Positions 13,844 through 24,402 of a DNA stretch of 64,000 nucleotides are shown piece after piece. The notes under the pieces were generated by a model. The model worked only from the letters and a program-made list of their open reading frames with translations, was not told the DNA's origin and made no database searches. The DNA comes from Sordaria brevicollis. Lineage: Eukaryota > Ascomycota > Sordariomycetes > Sordariales > Sordariaceae. Positions within the stretch are counted from its first letter, which is position 1. Each line of letters starts with the position of its first letter. Location of the stretch: NCBI GenBank assembly GCA_033439795.1, contig JAUTDP010000003.1, positions 3,224,001-3,288,000 of the forward strand, in the 5' to 3' direction. The translations under genes and the position numbers were made by a program.

Positions 13844-14030
13844 TAAACGAAGGAAATATAATAAATTACTAATTATATAGAATAAATAATCGTTAATTAA
13901 TAATATAATTTAAAATACTTCCGGTTTCTAGAAATAATTAATATATATTAAGGCTTTTAATAATTTAATTAACCGGTTAAAATTAATAAATCCTTCCCTA
14001 TATTCTAAGGATTACGAGGGCTGCCGCCCC
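13844..14030 (+). mobile_element. Continuation of element C beyond the A1 insertion
   Basis: AT-rich, CpA/TpG-poor sequence resumes directly after the A1 target duplication, so it was contiguous with 6155 before A1 inserted. No domain can be read. It ends where GC-rich, less mutated sequence starts near 14020. Confidence 0.5.
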
Positions 14031-14041
14031 CGTACCCCCGC

Positions 14042-14064
14042 AAAATTTGCCTGCGGCAAATTTT
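14042..14064. other. Perfect 10-bp hairpin
   Basis: AAAATTTGCC, loop TGC, GGCAAATTTT. It lies in a short GC-richer, little-mutated patch (about 14020-14125) beginning with a C-rich stretch. Function unknown; it could be a subterminal fold of a non-autonomous element. Confidence 0.75.
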
Positions 14065-14281
14065 ACACTCGTACTCCAAAGGGGCAGAATTCTACTTGAA
14101 GCTCCGCCTCAACGAAGGTCTTAAAGTATACTCTAATTTAATTTAATTTATTACTTATTTATATATTTATTTAATTATTATTATTATTTATTTATTATTA
14201 TAATTATATATTTATTATTAGTTATTTATATATTACTATTTATTTATTTATTACTTTTTTATTTACTATTTAAATATTATT

Positions 14282-14398
14282 AAAAAGATTTTATTTTTAC
14301 TCCGGCCGGGAATCGAACCGACCGCCCAAGGGTATATATTATAACCATACATTTGCTAGGTTAGCTACGACGTTTTATTTAGAAAATAAAATCTTTTT
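14282..14398. repeat. Perfect 16-bp inverted repeat enclosing a tRNA-like sequence
   Basis: AAAAAGATTTTATTTT at 14282-14297 is the exact reverse complement of 14383-14398. The 85 bp between the arms contain the tRNA-like body, so the whole could fold into a long stem with an internal structured loop. Confidence 0.85.
14301..14372 (-). pseudogene. tRNA-like sequence (degenerate tRNA or tRNA-derived SINE head)
   Basis: Read on the minus strand, this 72-base stretch has a B-box/T-loop GGTTCGATTCC, an A-box-like TAGCTAACCTAGC, and a possible anticodon stem (GGTTA...TACCC with one mismatch) at the right spacing. The 5' and 3' ends do not form an acceptor stem and the T stem has mismatches, so a functional tRNA is unlikely. 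A RIP-damaged tRNA or a polymerase III SINE head would both fit. Confidence 0.45.
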
Positions 14399-14413
14399 TT
14401 TTTATTATATACC

Positions 14414-14697
14414 TATCCGTTAGATTTTTTCAAAGCCGTTTTTTTCGGCCGGCAGGCTAGTTACGGTTACGTGAGTTGTACTATTGTACTCGTTTCGGCT
14501 CACTCATTCTTTTGGTACCCATTTTCCCTATTAATATCCTTACCCTTATTGATAAGTTTTTTAAATTTTTTCTATATATCCGTCGGATTTCTTTAAAGCC
14601 GTTTTTCTCGGCCGGCTGGCTAGCTACGGTCACGTGAGTGGTACCAAACTACTCGTCTCGGCTTACTCATCATTTTGGTACCCACTTTGTTGTGACC
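14414..14697. repeat. Two tandem 163-bp units, one more RIP-mutated than the other
   Basis: TATCCGTTAGATTT at 14414 and TATCCGTCGGATTT at 14577 start two alignable copies. Both contain GGCCGGC-(A/T)-GGCTAG, then CTACGGTCACGTGAGT (TTACGGTTACGTGAGT in the left copy), and end near TTTTGGTACCCA. The left copy has T where the right has C at several positions, and its 3' part is AT-rich spacer. Confidence 0.8.
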
Positions 14698-14930
14698 GGA
14701 CCCACTTTCAAATGCCAAACCTCGTCTAATCTTTAGCGCCTTGGCAAAGGTTTAATCCAACCAATTGCAGGTCGAAAAACCTCGGGAAGATTTTAGGGAT
14801 CGACGCAGGGGTATGGTCTCATTATAGAAGAAGCTACGCTCAACGCTTTGCTCCGTGTTTTTTCAACACTTCTCAAAATGTTGAAGCGGAGCTTCAAATA
14901 AGGGTTTAATTTTAAAAAGAGGAAAAGTAA

Positions 14931-15699
14931 TTCGGGTTAAACCTAAAACCGATTCCGGATAAAATTCTAATTTTAATTCGGAATAGAATTTCTATCCTAT
15001 TTCGGAATTCCTTCGAAATCTTTAATTATTTAAAATAAAACGTTTTCTATCCGGGGAAAGGACGCGAAGGGAAAAAAATATTAAAACGGTAAATAAAGTG
15101 CGTAATATATAGAAATTAGATTATTTCGGAATCGGCTTCTAAAAACCTAATAATAACCTTGAAGGGCGAATATTAATTATAAAACCAATTAACCACCGTA
15201 ATACCGCGGTTAATAAGCGCGGAAATATTAATATAATATAAATAATTAAAATAAGCGGGGATTATTACTTCGTTCGATACGTCGATATAAATATCGTCGG
15301 TCGGTTTTTAAATCTTTTAATAAAACCGTTTAATATAAAAGCGTTACCCTTATAAATATTATAATAATTATTACGTAATAGTATAATTTAAGGATTAAAT
15401 TAACTAGGGGGGGGAGTAACGCCAATATGTAAAATAAAAATAGATAGTTAAACGGTATAATAAGAATGGACAATTAAACGGTATAATAGAACCGAAGCGT
15501 AACGTAATATACGAACGGAAAATAGGGTTTTTTAAAATAGGAAATAAAATTTTCTATAAATTGTAATAATTAATATTAGAGTTATAAAGGATTATAACTT
15601 CTAAAGGGGGGGATAATTATAAAGGTATCGTTAAGAAAGCTTAAGGGAACCCGTACAATTAAAATATAATAACTTAGGACGACGGATAAAATAGTAAAT
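14931..15699. other. AT-rich sequence without recognisable gene; short direct repeat
   Basis: RIP-like composition. Near 15445-15490 the phrase TTAAACGGTATAATA occurs twice, about 30 bp apart. A run of eight Gs lies near 15408. It is probably the distal part of the retroelement remnant that follows; no domain can be named. Confidence 0.4.
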
Positions 15700-18020
15700 A
15701 AAATAAGGATAATAGGATATAATATAGAGGAAAGGATTTTAAAATCCGGGCGCCGACCGTTCCGGACCTATAAGGAAGCGTATAAATATAAAAGAAGATC
15801 ACTCCTAGCCAGAAACTTATATCTAACCAAACTAAAGTCTTTCTCCCAAAATAGACCTACCTTATACGACCTACTCTCACCCTCTCGTACCTATAACTTT
15901 ATATTAAAATATTTAATAAAGCGTCGAAATTTTCCTTATATAAAGCGCGGCGGCGGGTAATATCGATTTCGTTATTTTATTATAATATTATAGCGCCTCC
16001 TAAAAGGGTAAAAAAGTATTATATAATTTACTTTTTAATTTCGGCTTCAATTTCCTTATTTTCTATAAAGGATAATAATCGCTCCCAGAATATAAATATA
16101 TCGGTATAAATTAAAATTTTTCTATTTATAACGATATTCATATTTTTAAAATTATTATAAAAGGGAACGAATTAATTAATTTCTTCGCGTTTAAATTTAA
16201 AATTATAATTATATTAAATAAAGGAGGAATTAATAATATTAAAGGTCCCGGCGCGGCGTTAACGACGTCCTTTATCGGTTAGGGAATTAAAATTAAAATC
16301 CTTATTAAAATTACCGTTAGGGTTCTCATTAAAACTTCCTTTACCCCTATAAGGAAATTTACGTCCGCCGCCTCCGTTACGCAAAAATTCCTCATTTTTA
16401 AACGAATTAGAATTAGAATCTCTAAAATCGCTATTATAAACCTTACTCTTATAGGACTTCATTAAACGACTTTTATATTTAACTTTATAATAATAATAAA
16501 CTTCGGAATCAGAATCTTCTAAATTACTAAAATTTAATAAAAAGGGGTTATAGTATAATTTACCGCAAAGGGGATTACTACGACCTCTACCGTCGCAGTC
16601 TTATTTATAGGGGGAATATTTATAAGAATACTTTTTTTTATAATAATAATAATTATATATAAATAATTTATTATAAAATCTATTACTATTTATACGTTTA
16701 TTCTTCCTAACGGATTTAACCGTATTATTAAAATCCTTGAATTAATTTTAAAACTCCTTCTAAATTCGAAAAAATTCGTATAAACGCTTTTCTAATTAAG
16801 CATTTATCTTATTCCGGTAAAAATTATCCTTTTAAATCGTTTCGGGTAATAAATTAAAATATTATTCGGGTAATAGACTAAAATTCTATTCGGGGTTTTT
16901 AATAAATAAATCAAAATTAACGGATTTATTTTAATAGAACCGTTTAAAATTAAAGCTATTAATTTTATCGGCAACCGTAACGTAGAAAGTACCCGAAGAA
17001 TAAATACGCTAATAATTAGCGGCTTAATTATTAGTAGCCTAGTTAATAATATTAGAATATTTATAATTATATAAATTAATTCGTAAAGATATAAATCCGC
17101 TATTATATTTAATCGAAGGAACGAATAAATTTATTTAATTATAAGCGGCGCAAAATTAATCGATAATTTCGGATTTAATACGCTTAAAAACCTTTTTTAA
17201 AACGGGGGGAATATTTCGCTAATATAAATTATTAATATTAATTAATTAAATTTCGAAAAGTTTAATTCGTTTAATAAAGTAATTATAACGGGCGTTAATA
17301 ATATTTATAAAAGTAATTACGCCTTTAAAACGATAATTAATTAATTAATATTTAATATCGAATTCGTTATATAATTGGGAAATAATATTTTTAAATTAAA
17401 TAAAATTTTTAATAACGGTATTTTTATAAAATTTGATATAATCCTATAAATTATTAATATAACCGGTTACTTTTTTTAAATCTTCGATTACAATATCGAT
17501 TTTTCGGTTTATACAGGAAATATTAATATTAATACGGGAATCGAAAATATTTATACGTATATTTATATTATTAAAGGAAATTTCTATATTATTTACGCGA
17601 ATTATAATAAATTCGAATTTATCGTATATACCGTCGAATTTTTTACCGGTTTCCTACTAATAGAATTTTATCCTTCCTAATAAAAATTAATTAATATTTT
17701 CATTAATTAATAAATTTAATAAAGTATTAATATAAAGTAATTCAGGCGTAAAGCCGGGGCTAATTGGGGGTAAAGAGCGGTTTCCGAATTTAAAGGATAT
17801 ATTTAACGTAATATTTAAATAAAAAAATAAAAGCGGAATAGTAAATAATTTATTAAAGCTAACGGTTAAAAAGGCCGGAATATAATAAGTAAACGCTTTA
17901 TTTGTATTTTTATCCTTTTTAATAAATAAAATAGCGATTTTATCGGGGTTAATAAGACGGGGATAAATAATTATAACCAAATTATTATCTAAACCGGTAT
18001 TTATAATATACATTTTATAA
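15700..18020 (-). pseudogene. Gag-like ORF of a retroelement remnant
   Basis: The minus strand gives a frame broken only by TAA/TAG. The upstream part (17687-18013) is a 108-codon open piece. A downstream open piece (16259-16462) is rich in Gly, Asn, Arg and Phe. Below that is a stretch with FWERLLSFIENKEIEAEIKK near 16050 and an Arg-rich RYERVRVGRIR near 15880. The layout (coiled/helical N-terminus, glycine/arginine-rich region, gag-capsid-like segment) resembles fungal retroelement gag proteins. No reverse transcriptase is seen, so it is either a truncated copy or a non-autonomous element. Family not established. Confidence 0.4.
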
Positions 18021-19049
18021 TTAACGTAAATAATAACGCGCTACTTATTTAAAGGGTATTCTATAATTTTAAGCGACCGAATAAAATTAAAAAGTCAAAG
18101 GGCCGGTTCGAAAACGGGTAGACTTTTATCAAAAGAACTGGGTATAAAATTAGAATTAAAGTTCGAATTTACTATATCGGGGAAAGGAAGCGGTAATAGA
18201 CCGCTACGATTAGGGGTAAATTTAAATTATAAAATAAATATAGAATTTTCTTTAAATATTATTAAAATTAAATACCGAAGTAAATTACCGGAGTAAGGGA
18301 AACCCATCGTATTGAAAGATTTTACCCGCGTACTAAAATCTATTTAAATAAAATAATTCGAATTAAAATAGTAAAATTAAAATTTATTAGCGAAATATAA
18401 TAAATTAATAAGGATTTTTTTAAAAGGCCGAAATATAATTAAAGAAAAGTAAAAAAAGAAGAAAATAAAAAGAAGTAAATAATTAAATTATCGAAATTAC
18501 TATAGCCGGGGAGGATAAATAATCGCGGGGTCGATATTTATTAAAAAAAAATATAAAATTTAACGATTAAAAGAGAGGCACAAATACGGCGATCACGTAT
18601 TTCATAAACAATACGCAAATACGAATTAATTGAATATCCTAATGAAAGGATTCGATTAATATAGTATAATTTAGTTAATTAAATTTTTCAATTATAATTA
18701 CTAAATATTATAATAGGCTAGGTTTGTTTAGAACTCCAAATATCCTTAATAAAATTAATAATATTGAAATAAGAAAACGAAATATGGAAAAAAGGAAACG
18801 GGCCGTAGGCTGCGTCGTAAAAGGTCCTTTTATCGACCGCGACGCGTAGGCTTTACTCCCGATTACTAATACAAGTTAAGGTAGATCCTCCGTTTCTAGC
18901 CCGCTAGCTAATAGTACCGGTTAATAAGTCTATACGTAGTTACGGCACCGGGTGCCCATGGCCGCGGCGCTAGGTCGGTTACTCAATTGACCTAATCCAG
19001 TACCCTATTATATATCTAATCGTATATGTCCGGTAACACCTCTTTAACC
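18021..19049. other. Intergenic, AT-rich with a GC-richer patch at 18790-19030
   Basis: Up to about 18780 it is RIP-like. From 18790 to 19030 GC content rises sharply, with a short CpA/TpG-bearing stretch at 18950-18985 (CACCGGGTGCCCATGGCC). No ORF, RNA gene or LTR terminus is recognised. Confidence 0.5.
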
Positions 19050-20330
19050 TTCTTCCAATTATTTAAAAATATTATACGATTAATTATTATAATACTACTA
19101 ATAATTTTATTAACCAGAACCTTTTAATAAACCTTCTTAATTACCTAGTATACCCCTATATCGAATAATTAAAATATATAATTAATATAGGACGGGAGCG
19201 TTATAAGGATAATATCGAAAATATCGCAATATTATAAGATATTAAAATCCTTATAAATTTCAAATCTATCTATAAATAATACCCTATATACTCTCGGTTT
19301 TATTAATATAACAATTATAATAATTTCTTCTAATCTCTCGAATAAGGGGGGACAATCTAATAATATACTAAACTATTCTTCGATTATACTATTAAAGGAA
19401 GGGAATAATTTAAAAAAAATACTTATTAAAGTATTTAATCTATTATATAATTTGATATATATTATTATATCCAATTACAATATTAATTATAATTACATCT
19501 AAATTAACTTCGTAACTAACTTATATATTACCCTATACTATAATTTAAGCTTTAAATATTAAAAAAGAAGGTATATTCTTTACTATAATTAATATAATAT
19601 TAATAATAATAAAACTTTCTTTATTACTAGGATTAAAAATAACCCTTCTTATACGTACCCTATTTTTTACTAATAATACCTATTATTATATTAATTAGTA
19701 AAGAAACTATATTAAAATAATATAGGGGGTATAATTAATAAAAAATACCTTTATAATTCCCTTAATTTCTCTTACCTAAAAGGGAAATTTATTTATATTT
19801 TAAATATTCTCTTCCTTAATATTAAAACCAATATAAATAATTTTAACCTCTTTAAACCAATCCTCAAAAGAATCTAACTAACTTTCTACACTTATATATT
19901 TTATATCCTTAAAACTAACCGCCTTAAATTCGAACTTTAAATATTATTTCCGCTATTTAACTACCTATTATCTATATAACTAAATAAATAAAAGAATTAA
20001 TCGTTAATCTCTTAATTAATTAATTAATTTAATTAAAGAGGTATTAATTATAGGGAAATAGCTACAATTAATTATTTAAACCATAATATTAAAAGCCTTA
20101 TCCTCCTCTTCGGTTAAAATAATTAAGTAATAAGTATTTATATTTATTAATAATAATTTTTTATCCCTAATAAATATAACGTATTTCTTAACAATAACTT
20201 TATTAACGTTGAAAAATTCGCCAACGGTTTTATATATAATTCTCCCCTTATTTTTAATTTTAATATTAACTTTAATTCGAAACGTAATAAATTGGGTCAT
20301 AATCGCGGTTTAACTTACTAAAAAATATCG
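19050..20330 (-). pseudogene. pogo/Fot1-type transposase remnant
   Basis: The open N-terminal piece at 20076-20300 reads as a helix-turn-helix segment (KTVGEFFNVNKVIVKKYV) followed by LTEEEDKAFNIMV, the arrangement of the DNA-binding region of pogo/Fot1/Tc5-type transposases. About 160 codons downstream on the same strand, near 19820, ENI-stop-NINKFPFQV matches the first catalytic block of this DDE family (typically NxDExGFQxG), with the Asp lost. Further codons downstream contain TAA/TAG stops. No terminal inverted repeats were found, so this is a decayed fragment. Confidence 0.6.
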
Positions 20331-23011
20331 GACGGCCTTCTCTATACGGGATGCAACCTCTAAATTAAAAATAAGTATAATAAAAATATATATAATGAAT
20401 AGAGCTTAACGGTACGAACAAAATGAGGTTATTTACAAAAGGATTAAAGAAGGTTTGGTAAAGTTCTAGTAGATTATTAATTCTGGAGCGTTATAGAGCT
20501 TGCGCGTTATAGGTAAAACTCCCGATTCTTAGAGGGACGAGGAGAGGAGGTTGGCTTGGCGAACGCGGGCCCCCAAAGGTAGGCCCCACAGCCCATGGTC
20601 TGTGCCCCTAACCGACGAGTAAAGTCCGGGGTTTGGTGGATGGGGAAGCATGAGACCGGTCGACGACCACCTCATCATTCTCCAGATCACAAGTCCCTAC
20701 CTACATACATAGTAATGCGCACCATACGCATCTCGCGATAACTTGCAGCTACCCCTCATCAAATGTGCAATACTTGGAATGCAGATGGGCCTAACCTCCA
20801 CAGTCAACAACGATACAAGTTCTCAAAAGAACGAAAGCCTGAACAATTCAATTATTCATAAAAATATATCTCTGGCTTTGAGCCATTGATCGCTTGGTAT
20901 GGTGTTGACAAAGGAGATCAAAGGCACGAAGCTATCTCGAGTACACAAAGACTTCCATTCTTGGTCTCTTTCTCTTCGAGTCCCTCCATTCTCTATTTTT
21001 CATTCTCCGAGGTTAGCAGGCCCAATTCATCTTTTCAACTTACACTCTGAGTAGAAGTTACCTACTTTTAGGGTAGGTACAACCTCACACCCCTTCCATA
21101 CAACACTCACCCCGTTTCACAAGACCGGGAAGGCGCACCTGCGCAACCCAGCTTTTAATGTCCGAAGGTCCAATGGTTGGGTTCCGATTGCGGCCAAGAA
21201 AACTTGATTCGAAAAAAATTGGCTTCGACTGGATGCCGTTCAAGGATCACCAACTGTTTCTCGGATCTTCAGTGTCGTGCGCATAAGGTTCAAGATGGTC
21301 GTGCCAAGCTTTTCGCCCACCCTTTTCGTCTGCAGATGTGTAAGTCCCTTCTATTAAGATGACAAGGAGTACCGGTTGCGGATTTCAACTGCCGAGCAGA
21401 AATGACAGGCTACCAATTGGACGGTTGGTTATCTAAGCGATGTGGTTTTCTGGAAATATGGTAGGTTGTGTGTGATGAAGCTGTGTGATGGAGGTCGGAA
21501 AGTGAAAGCCTTGTCATACACTCCTACTTCGTTTCTTACACATGGGATGATATCCAATTCTGATTCGACTACCAACAAACACATGTGTTCAGTACCAAGA
21601 AATCGAGCGTCGATTTTTCCACGCATCCAACACTCCGAACGCAGACGAGAAGGAAACCCCTGATGGGCAGCATGGAATACTGATATCGCTTCTGCAATAA
21701 ACATTCGCGAGTGTTAACGACGAGTAGTTGGAATCTCGATCAGAACTCGGACTATACCTACCCCCGATGGTAAAGGAGTCGTTGTCATCATGATACAGGT
21801 TGAGAATATCACAGCATGAAGGATGTTGTGCAGGTGTCTATCATTCATGCAGGAGAGGTCACTCCGCGACGGAAAATAAGCTTAGTCTATTACTCCGTTT
21901 GACAACGTCTGTGGCTGTGCTGGTTAGTCTTGTGCACATGTTACTCGCGTGGATTGGTGTAATATTGGTTGACACTCGGTGTTATTCTGTTGTTGCCTCT
22001 TTGAGCGTATAGCGAGTTGGTAATGGGAACACGGAGAGTCCGAAGTTGGAGTTTACATGTGAGCAGGATATATGTGCTGAGAGGATGGTAAAGATCAATT
22101 TGGGTTACAAAGAATAATCTCCAACACGGATTGAGCCATATTCAACCTGCCTGATGATGATATGAAGAATGAGGTGTAATCAAGAGACCATGCCAGGGTG
22201 ACTCTCGACAACGTTCCCAGGTTCGTGGAAGAATCGTGGAATCATATAAAGAAGGTCCGACTTACCTACTGTACTTCTGCTGGCATGAATTGAGCCATAT
22301 TCGGTCTCCTTGCTGAGATGTGAAGAATCCTTGAAGTGGAAGTTCGAAGACTGAATTGAATGTTGGGGGTTTTTCGACAGAGCCCCGACACCGCGCAAAG
22401 CATACCGGTAGTCACAAAGAGCAAAGTCGGGTTAACTTACAGAAAGACAATAAAACCTTAAACTAAAAGTGAGCCATATTTGGTGTTCTTGAAGTCTTTG
22501 TGCCAGTCGTTGTCCGAAAGAGAAATTTGAGGGACCTAGGTAGACACCGAGAATGTCCCAGCATATGTCCAACAAAGACGGAGCCTCAAAGGTGTCCAGG
22601 AGAGTTTAGACCACTTTGCAAAGATGTCTTCAAACTCGAAGAGTCCTTTGAAGCCCAGTCACCAGGGCTCAACTACCAGACGTCCAGCCTCACGAGTGTG
22701 AAAACCCACCTCCTTCATTGGAGGCGGACTTATCAGATAGCAATATCCAGACACTCTCGCATAATGAACCCAAGTAGACCAGCCGACCTTTGAAAAACCC
22801 ATAGAATTCTTTTGCCCCGGGGATTTATCATACATGTACATGGTATACACAGCGGCCGTCTGTTTCCCAATTTCACAGAGCCCGGCTTTTAACTCTCACT
22901 CACTTTGAGGTTACTGTAGCTTTCACACTTGTAGCTTCCTCAAAAAGGGATACCCCATATTTCCAGAGATAATCCCTATCTGCCTCACCCCATCTCAAGA
23001 TTCAAAGAAGC
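20331..23011. other. Left part of the gene island: unique, non-RIP sequence without a supported gene
   Basis: Composition becomes normal (CpA/TpG restored) between 20350 and 20560. Several 60-97 codon open frames exist on both strands, but none has a recognisable motif, a splice-consistent extension or convincing codon bias. Pyrimidine-rich promoter-like sequence occurs at 20950-21060. A non-coding transcript or a lineage-specific multi-exon gene cannot be excluded. Confidence 0.55.
22090..22495. repeat. Degenerate tandem triplication (units 159 and 179 bp)
   Basis: TGAGCCATATTC occurs at 22132 and 22291, and TGAGCCATATTT at 22470. Copies 1 and 2 remain similar for about 35 bp downstream (both reach a TGAAGAAT). 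Copies 2 and 3 share an upstream ACTTAC (GTAAGT on the minus strand). This lies in unique, non-RIP DNA. Confidence 0.55.
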
Positions 23012-23863
23012 TTAGTTCTTCTTCTTAGACTCCTGACCCTTCTGCTTTCCACCACCACCGCCAACATTGCCCACCAAGCCCTTACTGCTCAACACCTTCC
23101 TCATCTTCTTCCAGGCAAACACGTACTGCTCGACAGAACCCATATCATGCTTGGGCTGGCGCATGTACATGAGCTTGGCGCGTCTCGCGCGCTTGGCCCT
23201 TCTCTTGATGATCTCGATGCCCGCCACGTTCTTGTTGTAAATCTTGTACCACATCTCGACGCCGACCTTGCCGAGGTGGTTCCTTAGCAGGATAGCGGTA
23301 TCGATGCCGGCGCGACGGATGGCGAGACAGACACCGGCGAACGGCTCGCCGCCGCGACGGTGGGTTACCATCAGCACGTCGCCGACGCGGGCGGCGTGGC
23401 GCGCCTTGGAGAAGAGAGCGGTGCGGGCGCCCGTGGGGTCCATGCGCTGGATCTGCTGCTGAGTTAAAATGGGCATCGGATCCGAGGGCGGCTTGGTCAG
23501 GAGCGGTGGCAGCTTCGAGTTGGCGATCTTGAAGGCTTTGGACTTCGTTACTACGCTCGTGGGGGGGAGGGGCGTAGGGGTCTTGGGGGGTGTGAAGACG
23601 GCGAAGGCGGTGCGGGTCTTTTTGGTCTTCTTATCGGTGATCCTGACTGTTGTGGTTGCATGTTTTGGTTAGTTACATTGTATGTAGACCGGATGACATA
23701 GTAATTGGTGACGTGAGGCCGTACAGAAGTTGTGATCGGGCAGGGCGCCGGTAGACTGAGTGGTGGTGGTGGCGGCTGTCGCATAGCCCCGGATGAGGGA
23801 CTGGCATAGGCCGGCCTTGAGGCAGCCCAGAGGCCGTCGGGAGAGCGGTGCTGTGACGTTCAT
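23012..23863 (-). CDS. Mitochondrial large-subunit ribosomal protein bL19m
   Basis: A two-exon gene, 257 residues: exon 1 23863-23725, intron 23724-23647 (78 bp, donor GTACGG, branch-like CTAAC, acceptor CAACAG), exon 2 23646-23012. The join is in frame and total length is a multiple of three. Exon 1 is Arg/Ser/Ala/Thr-rich with few acids, a likely mitochondrial presequence. Residues about 133-209 match the bL19 fold (GDVLMV...FAGVCLAIRRAGIDT, LRNHLG, KRARRAKLMYMR), which lies at the subunit interface of bacterial-type ribosomes; in yeast the homologue is Img1. The tail is Gly/Lys-rich. Bacterial L19 is about 115 residues, so this form has the long extensions usual for fungal mitoribosomal proteins. 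It is divergent from the gene at 24403. Confidence 0.9.
23647..23724 (-). other. Intron of bL19m
   Basis: 78 bp, GT-AG, with CTAAC branch-like sequence about 20 bp before the acceptor. It splits a Phe codon (T|TC). The competing acceptor four bases downstream would shift the frame. Confidence 0.8.
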
Positions 23864-24402
23864 GATGTGTTGTGTCGTGAGGTGCCCCGGACTCGGAGTC
23901 GGACTCTCTGGACCGCCAAAAGTGGAATTGTCGACGGAAGCAGTGGCAGGGCAGCTCAGTCTCTCCTCCACGGCCGAAGGTCGAATTCGCGGGACCCGGG
24001 GCGGGCAGGCTGCACAAGACGTTGGAAAATGGATCTTCGAGCAAGACGATGCTGGCTCCCGATTGGCCGTGCGCAAGGTACACGATCCACAAAAAAGTGT
24101 CTGAGCCAATCACAAGTCTCATTGGCAGCTACAGGGGTGGGCTACTTTTTGGACGGCGGGCTGTCTTGCGCATTTTCCCTTGGCGACAATCCCCTCCACG
24201 CTTCTCTTTGGGTCCGCTTCGCACGGTTGGGGTCGCGAATTCAAGATCAAAGAACCACTTTTATTTACGTCCCGTCCGGTTTCCCGTCTCCCCAGTCCGA
24301 GTTGACTCCCGGCCTCCAACTCTCCGACTCCTCCTTCTTCGACCTCCGTCCCCTCCGAGTTCCGGTCGCGTCCCACCCACCCCGACCGACCGCATACCAA
24401 AC
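23864..24402. promoter_or_regulatory. Bidirectional promoter region with three clustered CCAAT boxes
   Basis: This 539-bp region separates two divergent genes for likely mitochondrial proteins. CCAAT occurs on the plus strand at 24106-24110 and on the minus strand at 24062-24066 and 24121-24125, all within 64 bp. The CCAAT-binding (HAP) complex is a known activator of fungal mitochondrial genes; its action here is inferred. No clear TATA box is seen. The open frames crossing this region are shadows. Confidence 0.6.

Larger units (their letters stand above)
14096..14897. mobile_element. Possible non-autonomous element bounded by 18-bp inverted repeats
   Basis: TTGAAGCTCCGCCTCAAC at 14096-14113 is matched in inverted orientation at 14880-14897 with one mismatch. 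Each arm is itself nearly palindromic. The enclosed 800 bp hold an AT-rich ATTT-like spacer (about 14130-14280), a tRNA-like body in a foldback, and two tandem 163-bp units. No coding frame is recognised and no target duplication was identified, so a composite of unrelated remnants is also possible. Confidence 0.4.

Noticed and set aside
14301..14372. Functional tRNA gene
   Set aside because: Ends do not pair into an acceptor stem, the T stem is mismatched and the anticodon loop lacks U33.
21158..21286. 42-codon ORF (MSEGPMVGFRLRPRK...) as a small gene
   Set aside because: Short, no conserved motif, no splice-consistent extension; not supported beyond chance.
21429..22850. Several 60-97 codon open frames in the left part of the island
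   Set aside because: They overlap on both strands, show no domain and no consistent codon bias.
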